Assembly: GCA_963743035.1 (NCBI GenBank)
Contig: CAVUOB010000009.1
Location: 1 to 64,000 of the forward strand
Direction: 5' to 3'
Length of the DNA: 64,000 bases
Source of the DNA: PALSA-911 sp963743035
Lineage (GTDB): Bacteria; Pseudomonadota; Alphaproteobacteria; Acetobacterales; Acetobacteraceae
The position numbers were made by a program, and so were the translations under genes. Below, one piece after another: positions 34,064 through 42,310 of this stretch. A model generated the notes under the pieces. That model was not told where the DNA came from and made no database searches. It worked only from the letters and a program-made list of their open reading frames with translations. The stretch's first letter is position 1. Every line of letters starts with the position of its first letter.

Positions 34064-35503
34064 ATGACCGAGACCCGCATCGTCCCCGTGATCCTCTCCG
34101 GTGGTTCCGGCACCCGCCTCTGGCCCGTCTCGCGCGAGAGCTTCCCCAAGCAGCTCTGGCCGCTGATCTCCGAGCGCACGATGATCCAGGAGACGGCGCT
34201 GCGCGCCACCGGCCCCGGCTTCGCCCCGCCGATCGTGGTCTGCAACCAGGAGCACCGCTTCCTGATCGCCGAGCAGCTGCGCGCCGCCGGCATCCTGGGC
34301 GCGCGCATCGTGCTGGAGCCGGTCGGCCGCAACTCCGCCCCCGCCATCACCGCCGCGGCGCTGCTGGTGGCCGAGGAAGATCCGGACGCGGTGCTGTGGA
34401 TGATGGCGGCCGACGCGTCGATCGCCGACCTCCCGGCGCTGCGCTCGGCGCTGGCCGCCGCGGTCGCCGCCGCACAGGCCGGGCGCATCGTCACCTTCGG
34501 CATGAGGCCGACCGCGGCGGAGACCGGCTACGGCTATATCGAGGTCGGCGCGCCGCTGCCGGAGGTCGACGGCGCCGATCTCGCCGGCGTGCACGAGCTG
34601 GCCCGCTTCATCGAAAAGCCGGACGCCGCCACCGCCGCCTCGCTCGCCGCCTCCGGCCGGCATCTGTGGAATTCCGGCATGTTCGTCTTCACCGCCCGCA
34701 CCCTGATCGAGGAGCTGGAGGCGCACGCCCCCGAGGTGCTGGCGGCGGTCGGCGCCGCGGTCAAGGCACGCCACACCGATCTCGACTTCATCCGCCTGGG
34801 CGAGGCGGAGTTCGCCGCCAGCCCGAATATCAGCCTGGACTACGCGGTCGCCGAGCCGACCCATCGCGCCGCAGTCGTGCCCGCCGATATCGGCTGGTCG
34901 GATGTCGGCAGCTGGGCCGCCCTCTGGGAGCTCGGCGACAAGGACGCGGCCGGCAATGTCTCGCTCGGCGACGTGGTGCTGGAAGGGGCGGAGAACTGCT
35001 ACGTCCGCAGCGACGGCATGCTTGCCGCCGTCATCGGCCTGAAGGACGCGGTGATCGTGGTGACCGAGGACGCGGTGCTGGCGATGACCAGGGAAGCCGC
35101 GCAGGACGTGAAGAAGATCGTCGACCGCCTGAAGGCCGCCAAGCGGCACCAGGCGACGGCGCATAACCGGGTGTACCGCCCCTGGGGTTTCTACGAGAGC
35201 CTGATCCAGGGCGACCGCTTCCAGGTCAAGCGCATCGTCGTGCCGCCCGGCCAGAAGCTGTCGCTGCAGATGCACCACCACCGCGCCGAGCACTGGGTGG
35301 TGGTGAACGGCACCGCGCTGGTGACGCGCGACCACGAAAAGCTGACCGTGCGGGAGAACGAGAGCGTCTACCTGCCGCTCGGCTGCGTGCACCGGCTGGA
35401 AAATCCCGGCCGCATCCCGCTCACGCTGATCGAGGTGCAGTCCGGCAGCTATCTCGGCGAGGACGACATCGTCCGCATCGAGGACACCTACGGCCGGGCC
35501 TAA
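34064..35503 (+). CDS. manC: Mannose-1-phosphate guanylyltransferase/mannose-6-phosphate isomerase
   Basis: About 479 residues. The N-terminal nucleotidyltransferase domain has the GGSGTRLWP signature with the following FPKQ and a downstream RFIEKPD motif. The C-terminal mannose-6-phosphate isomerase domain is of the cupin type (GQKLSLQMHHHRAEHW, then VYLPLGCVHRLENPG). The two-domain type-II layout makes GDP-mannose from mannose-1-phosphate and also isomerises fructose-6-phosphate, supplying mannose for polysaccharides. It could serve the exopolysaccharide locus at 54 kb. The ATG at 34064 was chosen over a GTG at 34058, two codons upstream. Confidence 0.93.
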   Translation: MTETRIVPVILSGGSGTRLWPVSRESFPKQLWPLISERTMIQETALRATGPGFAPPIVVCNQEHRFLIAEQLRAAGILGARIVLEPVGRNSAPAITAAALLVAEEDPDAVLWMMAADASIADLPALRSALAAAVAAAQAGRIVTFGMRPTAAETGYGYIEVGAPLPEVDGADLAGVHELARFIEKPDAATAASLAASGRHLWNSGMFVFTARTLIEELEAHAPEVLAAVGAAVKARHTDLDFIRLGEAEFAASPNISLDYAVAEPTHRAAVVPADIGWSDVGSWAALWELGDKDAAGNVSLGDVVLEGAENCYVRSDGMLAAVIGLKDAVIVVTEDAVLAMTREAAQDVKKIVDRLKAAKRHQATAHNRVYRPWGFYESLIQGDRFQVKRIVVPPGQKLSLQMHHHRAEHWVVVNGTALVTRDHEKLTVRENESVYLPLGCVHRLENPGRIPLTLIEVQSGSYLGEDDIVRIEDTYGRA

Positions 35504-35525
35504 GCTGTTGTTGCCACGGTCATTG

Positions 35526-35745
35526 CGCCTGTCTGATCATTGATTGTGCCTGCGTCCGCCCGACCGGACGGACGGATGCAGTGAGGCGCGGGATCAGATA
35601 AAGCCCGGGATTGGCAAGCCCCGGACTGCGCATCTCCGGCTTGCTTCGATCCCAAGCCGATTGCCGGGGCGGGCGGCAAGTCAAGGCGCGCGCAGCGCCC
35701 GCGCGCTTGCGCGGCACGGCCTTGAGTTGCCGACCGACCCGGCCG
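35526..35745 (+). repeat. Composite palindromic element, copy 2
   Basis: It begins gcctgtctgatcattgattg and continues to tccggcttgcttcgat, then a hairpin core gcgcgcagcgcccgcgcgc. These blocks match the minus-strand copy at 20419-20583, although their order is changed. It covers most of the gap between manC and the HAD gene, and I see no gene in it. Confidence 0.75.
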
Positions 35746-35784
35746 GATAATCCGGAATCGGGGCAGCCTACAGGCAGCAGCCCC

Positions 35785-36570
35785 TCACCCGGCGGTCAGG
35801 ATGCCCCGCACGCCGTGCAGGTCGTCCAGCACCGCCAGGCACAGGGCGCGCACCTCGTCATTCGGCGGCAACAGGTCGGGCACCATCACGGTGATCATGC
35901 CGGCGGCGTGGGCCGCGCGCACGCCGTTATGCGAATCCTCGACGGCCAGGCAATGCAGCGGGGCGACGTCGATGCCCAGCGCGGCCTTCAGGAAGATGTC
36001 GGGCCGCGGCTTGGAGTGCTCCACGTCGTCGCGCGTGACCACCACGGCGAACCGGTCGCGCAGCCCGGCGCGCACCAGGTTCTCCTCCGTGTTCGCCCGG
36101 GTGGAAGCGGTGGCGATGGCGGTCTTCAGGCCGAGGGCGGCGATGGTGTCCAGCAATTCGGTGACGCCGGGCTTCATCGGAATGCCCTGCGCCAGCAGCT
36201 CGTCCCGGCGCGCCAGATAGGCGCGGCGGTGGTCGTCATAGGGAAAATCCTCCCCCAGCCGAGCGCGCAGCCCGCTCTGGAACTGCTCGCGCGTGCCGCC
36301 GACCAGCGTGTGCAGAAAATCGAGCGGCAAGCTGTAGCCGAACGGCGCGACGGTTTCGCAGAAGGTCTGGACATAGACGCGCTCGGTGTCCAGCACCGTG
36401 CCGTCCATGTCCAGGATCACCGCGCCGACCGGCCGCGGCAGGCGGACCTGGATTATCGGTGCAGCCAGCGGGTGGGCAGCCAGCGGGTGGGCAGCCAGCG
36501 GGTGGGCAGCCAGCGTGGGTGCAGCCAGCGGCGCCGGCTTCGCGCCGTTCGCGTTCTCCCTGTCGGGCAT
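35785..36570 (-). CDS. HAD family phosphatase (beta-phosphoglucomutase-like)
   Basis: 261 residues with a GAGGGATC ribosome site. Motif I DMDGTVLDTERV, motif II in TAIATASTRANTEEN and motifs III/IV in SKPRPDIFLKA and VEDSHNGVRAAHAAG are typical of subfamily IA HAD hydrolases with a cap. The substrate is probably a sugar phosphate or similar. The first 45 residues contain an LAAHP repeat made by a 15-bp DNA repeat, which is an unusual N-terminal extension for the family. Confidence 0.9.
   Translation of the reverse strand: MPDRENANGAKPAPLAAPTLAAHPLAAHPLAAHPLAAPIIQVRLPRPVGAVILDMDGTVLDTERVYVQTFCETVAPFGYSLPLDFLHTLVGGTREQFQSGLRARLGEDFPYDDHRRAYLARRDELLAQGIPMKPGVTELLDTIAALGLKTAIATASTRANTEENLVRAGLRDRFAVVVTRDDVEHSKPRPDIFLKAALGIDVAPLHCLAVEDSHNGVRAAHAAGMITVMVPDLLPPNDEVRALCLAVLDDLHGVRGILTAG
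36461..36532. repeat. 15-bp tandem repeat, five units, at a gene start
   Basis: The core gcagccagc recurs every 15 bases at 36461, 36476, 36491, 36506 and 36521. It encodes the LAAHP-type repeats near the N-terminus of the HAD phosphatase. Confidence 0.9.
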
Positions 36571-36642
36571 GATGGATCCCTCGCCTGAATGGCCGGCCTT
36601 GATGGAAGCCGCATCCTAGGCCGCTTCGTGCCGCGGCGAAAC

Positions 36643-37371
36643 TTACGGATTCGGGACGGCGCCGAGGCGGCCGGTGAACTGCACCGGCCCGCTCGGCTGC
36701 CCGGTGGGCGAGCCGCCGGGCGGCTCCAGGCTGAGCATGATCAGCATGCCCGCAACCGGCCGCAGCGCCTGGCCGGAAACGGTCACGACGCCATCGTCGC
36801 GCGCCAGCACGCCCAGGCTGGCGGGTTTCGCCGCGTCCGGCGCCTGCGCCCAGAGCTCCAGCACCCGGTCCGGCGGCGTCCGGTTCGCGCGGGCGCCGCC
36901 GGCGGCGTCCACCGCGATCAGCCGCAGCCTGCCGCCCTGGTCCATTTCGGCGATCCAGGCGGGCTGCGCCCGGTCCGTGGCCAGCACGGTCATGAAACGC
37001 GTATCCGGCGCGCGCGCCAGCAAGGCCGCCGCGAGTGCCGCCGCCGCCAGCGTCGCGCCGACCGCCCAGGCGCGCCACAGCCGGGGCGGAAGGATGACCG
37101 GCGCGGGCTTTTTGAAGGACGGCAGCCTGGCGGGCGCGGTGCGGACATCGATCCTGGCCCACAGATCCGGCGGCGCCCGCGGCGGCGCCAGTTCCGCGAA
37201 CGGCGCCAGCCGCGCCTCCCACGCCGCCACGGCGGCGCGCAGCTCCGGATCGGTCCGCAGCGCCACGGTCATCGCGGCGGCGCTGCTTGCATCCAGCGTT
37301 CCCAGCACGTATTCCCCGGCCATCGCATCGCGGCCGGCCGGGTCGGTCGGGATGTCAAACCCGCCATTCAT
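36643..37371 (-). CDS. Anti-sigma factor, RskA-like
   Basis: 242 residues from the ATG at 37371 (a GTG is one codon upstream). The cytoplasmic N-terminal region (AGEYVLGTLDASSAAAMT, with LRAAVAAWEARLAPFAEL) is the anti-sigma domain of RskA-like proteins, followed by one membrane helix (AWAVGATLAAAALAAALLA) and a C-terminal RskA-like domain (LWAQAPDAAKPASLGVLA, GQALRPVAGMLIMLSLEP). It would hold an ECF sigma factor at the membrane. No sigma gene is adjacent, so the partner is elsewhere or lost. Confidence 0.88.
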   Translation of the reverse strand: MNGGFDIPTDPAGRDAMAGEYVLGTLDASSAAAMTVALRTDPELRAAVAAWEARLAPFAELAPPRAPPDLWARIDVRTAPARLPSFKKPAPVILPPRLWRAWAVGATLAAAALAAALLARAPDTRFMTVLATDRAQPAWIAEMDQGGRLRLIAVDAAGGARANRTPPDRVLELWAQAPDAAKPASLGVLARDDGVVTVSGQALRPVAGMLIMLSLEPPGGSPTGQPSGPVQFTGRLGAVPNP

Positions 37372-37540
37372 CACAGGCCCCCCCGCCGCCGCGCCGCAGC
37401 GCGGCCGGAAACCGGCAGATCGGACCGATCACTCCCCGCGCTCATTGCCGACCCACGACCGCATCAGGAGCCTCATGTTGGCTCTCAGGACCTGCCGCAC
37501 AAGCGCGCAACGACCATCACTTCCATGCAACGCCGCTCAT

Positions 37541-37596
37541 GCGATGTCGATTTTGCAATGTCGATTTTGCGATGTCGATTTTGCGATGTCGATTTG
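37541..37596. repeat. 14-bp tandem repeat, four units
   Basis: Four 14-bp units (gcgatgtcgatttt type) lie just after the P450 stop codon (37605), in non-coding DNA. The period is not a multiple of three. Confidence 0.85.
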
Positions 37597-37604
37597 GGGC
37601 ATCG

Positions 37605-38861
37605 TCAGGCAGGGATGCGCACCGGCAGCGCGGTGATGCCGCGCAGCACGTTGGAATAGAGCCGCTTCGGCTCCCCGACCACGTCGATCCGGTCGAAGCG
37701 CTTCAGGATCTCCTCCCACAGGATGGAGAGCTGCATTTCCGCGAGGCGGTTGCCGACGCAACGGTGAATGCCGAACCCGAAGGACAGATGCTGGCGCGCG
37801 CGCGGGCGATCGACGATGAACTCGTTCGCCCGCTCGATCGCCGTCTCGTCGCGATTGCCGGAGATGTACCACATCACCACCTTGTCGCCCTTGCGGATGC
37901 GCTTGCCGCCGAGTTCGGCATCGGCGAGCGCGGTGCGGCGCATATGGATCACCGGCGTCTGCCAGCGGATGATTTCCGGCACCAGCGACGGGATCAGCCC
38001 GGGATTGTCGCGCAGCTTGCGGAACTGGTCGGGATGCTGGCTCAGCGCCCACAGCCCGCCGGAGATCGAGTTGCGGGTGGTGTCGTTGCCGCCGACGATC
38101 AGCAGCAGCAGGTTGCCGAGGAATTCATGCGGCCGGCTCGGCAGGTCGCGCGTGGCCTCGCCATGCGCCAGCATCGAGATCAGGTCTGGCCGCGGCGGCT
38201 CCTTGGCGCGCTGTTCCCACAGCACCTTGAAATAGGCCAGCGCCTGCTGGAGCACAGCGTCGCGCTTTGCTTCCGAATCGATCTCGGTGCCGGCGCGGGT
38301 ATTCACCGTCGCGACATTGGACCAGTAGGTCAGCTTGCGGCGCTCCTCGAACGGAAAGTCGAACAGCGTCGCCAGCATCTGCGTGGTCAGCTCGACCGAA
38401 ACCCGTTCCACCCAGTCGAAGGTTTCATTGCGCGGCAGGCCGTCCAGGATGCGGATCACCCGCTCGCGGATGGTGCCGGAGAGCTTCTGCAGGTTCATCG
38501 GCGCGACGATGGGGGACGCGACCTTGCGCTGCTCGTCGTGCTTCGGCGGATCCATGGAAATGAAGCTCGGGCGGCGCGCATCCATCGGCACGTCGCGGAT
38601 GACGATCCCGCCCATCATGGCGTCGGAGGAAAACACCTGATGGTTGGTGTCCACCTGCAGGATGTCGCGATAGCGGGTCACCGACCAGTAGGAACCGTAC
38701 ATTCCGTCTTCGCAGCGGTGCACGGGATCTTCCTGGCGCAGCCGGGCGAAATACGGGTGCCAGCAATCCTCCTGATAGAGCCGCGGATTGCTGACATCGA
38801 GCCGGTCGAGCGGCAGCGACCAGGCCTCAGCGCCCAGGTCTTCCGGAATCTGAACATCCAT
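37605..38861 (-). CDS. CYP153-type cytochrome P450 (alkane hydroxylase)
   Basis: 418 residues. The haem ligand Cys is at about 368 in FGFGIHRCVGNRLAE. The I-helix oxygen-binding motif is VGGNDTTRNS, and ETFDWVERVSVELTTQMLAT and FISMDPPKHDEQRK are very close to the CYP153 family as I remember it. CYP153 enzymes hydroxylate the terminal carbon of medium-chain alkanes and fatty acids, and need a ferredoxin and ferredoxin reductase. No such redox partners lie nearby. An AGGGGAG ribosome site precedes the ATG at 38861. A divergent membrane protein gene starts about 150 bases away. Confidence 0.93.
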   Translation of the reverse strand: MDVQIPEDLGAEAWSLPLDRLDVSNPRLYQEDCWHPYFARLRQEDPVHRCEDGMYGSYWSVTRYRDILQVDTNHQVFSSDAMMGGIVIRDVPMDARRPSFISMDPPKHDEQRKVASPIVAPMNLQKLSGTIRERVIRILDGLPRNETFDWVERVSVELTTQMLATLFDFPFEERRKLTYWSNVATVNTRAGTEIDSEAKRDAVLQQALAYFKVLWEQRAKEPPRPDLISMLAHGEATRDLPSRPHEFLGNLLLLIVGGNDTTRNSISGGLWALSQHPDQFRKLRDNPGLIPSLVPEIIRWQTPVIHMRRTALADAELGGKRIRKGDKVVMWYISGNRDETAIERANEFIVDRPRARQHLSFGFGIHRCVGNRLAEMQLSILWEEILKRFDRIDVVGEPKRLYSNVLRGITALPVRIPA

Positions 38862-39013
38862 GACGGAACTCCCCTGTTGCGGCCGGTTATGTCCTGGCCT
38901 GCACCCCGTCAGCGCCGGTATCGTAATCCCACGGCTGTCGGTGACGACAGGGTGACAGACCCCGGGGGCAGAATGCAAACGATCAAGCAGTACGGTGGCA
39001 ATCGGCGCTGCGG

Positions 39014-39385
39014 ATGCTGAGGATCGCATTCGCCTCCCTGTCCCTCGCCGTGCTGCTCGGCGCCGTGCTGGCGATCCTGCACCTGCGTCCGGACGCACGG
39101 AGGCCGCATTGGATCGGACGCGCCGCGCATGGCTTGCTCGGCGTGGCCGGCCTCGTCCTGCTGCTGGGCCTCGCCTGGCAGGCCGCCGGGACGGTGTTCC
39201 CCGGGCCGCGCGGCAGCCTCGCGCGCTCCGGCCTGGCGCTGATCGCCGCGGCCATGCCGCTGGGCCTGATCCTCTGGCTGGGCTGGCGACGCCTCGCCCC
39301 GGCGCGCAGCGCGGTGCTGATCCTGCACGCCGTCCTGGCGATCACCGGCTACGTGCTGCTGTCGGGCTGGTATCTGGGAGGCTGA
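39014..39385 (+). CDS. Small multi-helix membrane protein (123 aa)
   Basis: 123 residues with four hydrophobic stretches (AFASLSLAVLLGAVLAIL, GLLGVAGLVLLLGLAW, SGLALIAAAMPLGLILW, VLILHAVLAITGYVLLS). The N-terminus is short, with MLRIAFA. It is divergent from the P450 gene and upstream of the monooxygenase gene. I do not recognise the family. The regular helix spacing makes it a likely real gene. Confidence 0.65.
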   Translation: MLRIAFASLSLAVLLGAVLAILHLRPDARRPHWIGRAAHGLLGVAGLVLLLGLAWQAAGTVFPGPRGSLARSGLALIAAAMPLGLILWLGWRRLAPARSAVLILHAVLAITGYVLLSGWYLGG

Positions 39386-39423
39386 TTTAGGCGGCTGATC
39401 CGGGCCCCCGGTCAAAAACGGGA

Positions 39424-39451
39424 TTGACATTTGCCGGCGGTCGGCTACTCG
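39424..39451 (+). promoter_or_regulatory. Possible promoter of the Baeyer-Villiger-type monooxygenase gene
   Basis: TTGACA at 39424-39429 is followed 16 bases later by TACTCG (39446-39451), about 60 bases before the chosen start. The -35 box is a perfect match to sigma-70, the -10 box is weak. Confidence 0.35.
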
Positions 39452-39510
39452 TGGGTAGGATTTTGAACCGTCCAGATAACACCCCAGACAAAGCCGGAGA
39501 AACCCGCCAC

Positions 39511-41187
39511 ATGCCAGCCACCCAGCAGAAGCCGACCGACGCCTCCGCCAGGCCAGCCACGACGCCAGCCACGACGATCGACGCCGTCATCGTCGGCGCC
39601 GGGTTCGCCGGCATGTACATGCTGCACCGGCTGCGCGGGCTCGGCCTGTCGGTGCGGGTGTTCGAGGCCGCTTCCGGCGTCGGCGGCACCTGGTTCTGGA
39701 ACCGCTATCCCGGCGCGCGCTGCGACGTGGAGAGCATGCAGTATTCCTACTCCTTCCTGAACGAGCTGCAGCAGGAGTGGAAATGGTCCGAGCGCTTCTC
39801 CGCCCAGCCGGAGATCCTGCGCTACGCCAACCACGTGGCCGACCGGCTGGATCTGCGCCGCGACATCGAATTCGACACCCGCGTCACCGACGCCGTGTAC
39901 GACGAGGCGGCCGGCCTCTGGCAGATCCGCACCGACCGCGGCGAGACGGTCAGCGCGCGCTTCTGCGTCATGGCCACCGGCTGCCTGTCGGCGGCGCGCA
40001 CGCCCGATTTCAAGGGCATGGAAAGCTTCAGGGGCGAGACCTACCACACCGGCGAATGGCCGCATGAAGGCGTGGATTTCACCGGCAAGCGCGTCGGCGT
40101 GATCGGCACCGGCTCCTCTGCCATCCAGGCCATTCCGGTCATCGCCGAACAGGCCGCGCATCTGACGGTGTTCCAGCGCACGCCGAACTTCTCCATCCCC
40201 TCGCGCAACACGCCGATGCCGGCGGAATACGAGCAACAGTGGAAGGCGAATTACCCCGAACAGCGCGAGAAGGCCCGGCAGATGCGCACCGGCGTCCTCA
40301 ATGAGCTCAACGAGAAATCCGCGATGGAGGTGGACGCGCAGGAGCGCCGGCGGATCTTCGAGGACCGATGGGCCCAGGGCGGGACCGCCTTCATGGTCTC
40401 GTTCGCCGACCTGATCACCAATAAGGCGTCCAACGACACCGCGGTCGCCTTCGTGCACGACAAGATCCGCGCCACGGTGAAGGACCCGGCGGTGGCCGAG
40501 CTGCTGCTGCCGAAGAACCACCCGATCGGCACCAAGCGCATCTGCGTCGATACCCACTACTACCAGACCTATAACCGCCCGAACGTCACGCTGGTGGACA
40601 TCAAGGACGCGCCGATCGAGGAGATCACCCCGAACGGCCTGCGCACCGGCGGGCGCGAGTATGAGTTGGACGCGATCGTCTTCGCCACCGGGTTCGACGC
40701 CATGACCGGCGCGCTGCTGAAAATGGGCATCGTCGGGCGCGGCGGGCGCAGCCTGGCGGAGAAATGGGCCGAGGGCCCGCGCACCTATCTCGGCGTCATG
40801 ACCGCGGGCTTCCCGAACCTGTTCCTGATCACCGGCCCCGGCAGCCCGTCCGTGCTCTCCAACATGATCGTGTCGATCGAGCAGCACGTGGACTGGGTCG
40901 TCGGCTGCGTGTCGGATCTGCGCGCCGGCGGCCTCGACAGCATCGAGGCGACGGCAGAGGCCGAGAACGCCTGGGTCGAGCATGTCAACGAGGTGGCGGA
41001 CCGCACCCTCTATCCGAGCGCGAATTCCTGGTATGTCGGCGCCAACGTGCCCGGCAAGCCGCGGGTGTTCATGCCCTATATCGGCGGCGTCGGCGCCTAT
41101 CGGGAGAAATGCGCCGAGATCGCCGCGCGCGGCTATGAAGGCTTCCGCCGCAGCGGCCAGCCGGTGGCCTCCGCCGCGGCCGAATAG
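39511..41187 (+). CDS. Flavin-binding Baeyer-Villiger-type monooxygenase
   Basis: 558 residues from the ATG at 39511 with a GGAG element. FAD site VIVGAGFAGMYML (about residues 25-37). The Baeyer-Villiger fingerprint FRGETYHTGEWP is present, followed by an NADPH-site motif GVIGTGSSAIQ. Other family segments include GGTWFWNRYPGARCD and GPRTYLGVM. Such enzymes convert cyclic or linear ketones to lactones or esters. The CYP153 gene lies on the opposite strand upstream, which suggests linked oxidation of alkanes or cycloalkanes, but the substrate is not known. A start further upstream at 39424 is open but has no good ribosome site. Confidence 0.92.
   Translation: MPATQQKPTDASARPATTPATTIDAVIVGAGFAGMYMLHRLRGLGLSVRVFEAASGVGGTWFWNRYPGARCDVESMQYSYSFLNELQQEWKWSERFSAQPEILRYANHVADRLDLRRDIEFDTRVTDAVYDEAAGLWQIRTDRGETVSARFCVMATGCLSAARTPDFKGMESFRGETYHTGEWPHEGVDFTGKRVGVIGTGSSAIQAIPVIAEQAAHLTVFQRTPNFSIPSRNTPMPAEYEQQWKANYPEQREKARQMRTGVLNELNEKSAMEVDAQERRRIFEDRWAQGGTAFMVSFADLITNKASNDTAVAFVHDKIRATVKDPAVAELLLPKNHPIGTKRICVDTHYYQTYNRPNVTLVDIKDAPIEEITPNGLRTGGREYELDAIVFATGFDAMTGALLKMGIVGRGGRSLAEKWAEGPRTYLGVMTAGFPNLFLITGPGSPSVLSNMIVSIEQHVDWVVGCVSDLRAGGLDSIEATAEAENAWVEHVNEVADRTLYPSANSWYVGANVPGKPRVFMPYIGGVGAYREKCAEIAARGYEGFRRSGQPVASAAAE
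39552..39575. repeat. 12-bp tandem duplication at the start of the monooxygenase gene
   Basis: Two identical 12-bp units (gccagccacgac) encode part of the N-terminal Ala/Thr/Pro stretch. Confidence 0.6.
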
Positions 41188-41242
41188 CCCCTTGCCCATC
41201 GACCGGTTGCCTGCCGGCGTTACGCCGGGTAGGCAGCTTGCC

Positions 41243-42178
41243 ATGAACGCCATCGTCACCGTTGCGCTGCCGGTCTTCGCGCTGATCCTGTCCGGCGCGA
41301 TAGCGGCGCGGCGCGGCTTTCTCGGCCCGCACGCGACATCCTCGCTCAATCTGTTCGTGGTCTATCTCGCGCTGCCCTCGGTGCTGTTCCAGGCGATGGC
41401 GCGGATCCACCCGGCCGACCTCGGCAATCCCGGCTTCCTCGCCGCCTATGGCGGCGCGATCCTGCTGCCCTTCGCCACCACCCTTGCGGCGCTCCGCCTC
41501 ACCGGCACCCGACTGGGCGATGCGACCGTCCTTTCGCTCGGCGGCACGTTTTCCAACACCGGCTATATGGGCATCCCGCTCTGCCTGATCGCGTTCGGCC
41601 AGAGCAGCCTAGTGCCCGGCGTGGTGGCGATGATGATCACCGCCTGCCCGCATTTCGCCATCGCCATTGCCCTGATCGAAGCCGATCAGCAGGCCTCCCC
41701 CAGCCTGCGGCGCAGCTTCACCCGGGTGACCGGCGCGCTGATGCGCAACCCTTTGCTGGTTTCCTCCATGTTCGGCCTGCTCGTGGCGCTCAGCGGCCTC
41801 CCCTTGCCGGTGCCGGTGGACCGGTTCCTGACGCTGATGGGCGGCGCGTCCAGCCCGTGCGCCCTGGTGGCAATCGGATTGCTGCTCGGCGAGCAGAGCG
41901 AACGCTTCGCGCCACGGCTGGTGTTCCGGCTGGTGGCGATCAAGCTGCTGGTCCAACCGGGGATCGCCTGGGTGATCGCATACAGGCTGGCGGCGCTGCC
42001 GCCGGTCTGGGCGGCCACCGCGGTGGTGATGAGTGCGCTGCCCACGGGCTCGGGCGCTTTCACGCTGGCACAGCTCTATGGGCGGGAGCGAGCCTCCACA
42101 TCCGGCGTGATCCTGGTCTCCACGGTGGCCTCGTTCGCGACCCTGTCGCTACTGCTGGCCTGGCTGACACCCGGCTGA
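41243..42178 (+). CDS. AEC family transporter (auxin efflux carrier-like)
   Basis: 311 residues with about ten membrane helices (AIVTVALPVFALILSGA, LAAYGGAILLPFATTL and others). The central region (GGTFSNTGYMGIPLCLIAFG) and the late YRLAALPPVWAATAVVMSALPTG pattern match AEC carriers, which export small organic acids. The substrate is unknown. The frame is open upstream to 40982, within the monooxygenase gene, but the ATG at 41243 keeps the family start. It may be co-transcribed with the monooxygenase, 56 bases away. Confidence 0.87.
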   Translation: MNAIVTVALPVFALILSGAIAARRGFLGPHATSSLNLFVVYLALPSVLFQAMARIHPADLGNPGFLAAYGGAILLPFATTLAALRLTGTRLGDATVLSLGGTFSNTGYMGIPLCLIAFGQSSLVPGVVAMMITACPHFAIAIALIEADQQASPSLRRSFTRVTGALMRNPLLVSSMFGLLVALSGLPLPVPVDRFLTLMGGASSPCALVAIGLLLGEQSERFAPRLVFRLVAIKLLVQPGIAWVIAYRLAALPPVWAATAVVMSALPTGSGAFTLAQLYGRERASTSGVILVSTVASFATLSLLLAWLTPG

Positions 42179-42213
42179 CGATGGCCGACAGGCCTCGGAC
42201 TGCATGACACACC

Positions 42214-42237
42214 GTTAACAATTAATTAATCGTTAAC
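42214..42237. promoter_or_regulatory. AT-rich GTTAAC pair upstream of the large repeat protein
   Basis: Two GTTAAC hexamers (themselves palindromic) are separated by 12 A/T-rich bases. They lie about 75 bases upstream of the GTG start and stand out from the GC-rich surroundings, so they may belong to the promoter or an operator. Confidence 0.4.
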
Positions 42238-42310
42238 AACCTCTTAGTGAGACTGGGGCGCATCCCTGCGGGATTCGGACGCCCGTTCGCAGCTCACAAG
42301 AGGAGACCAG

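Noticed and set aside
39445..41349. Antisense frame (about 634 codons) opposite the Baeyer-Villiger-type monooxygenase
   Set aside because: No domain, and composition typical of a GC shadow.
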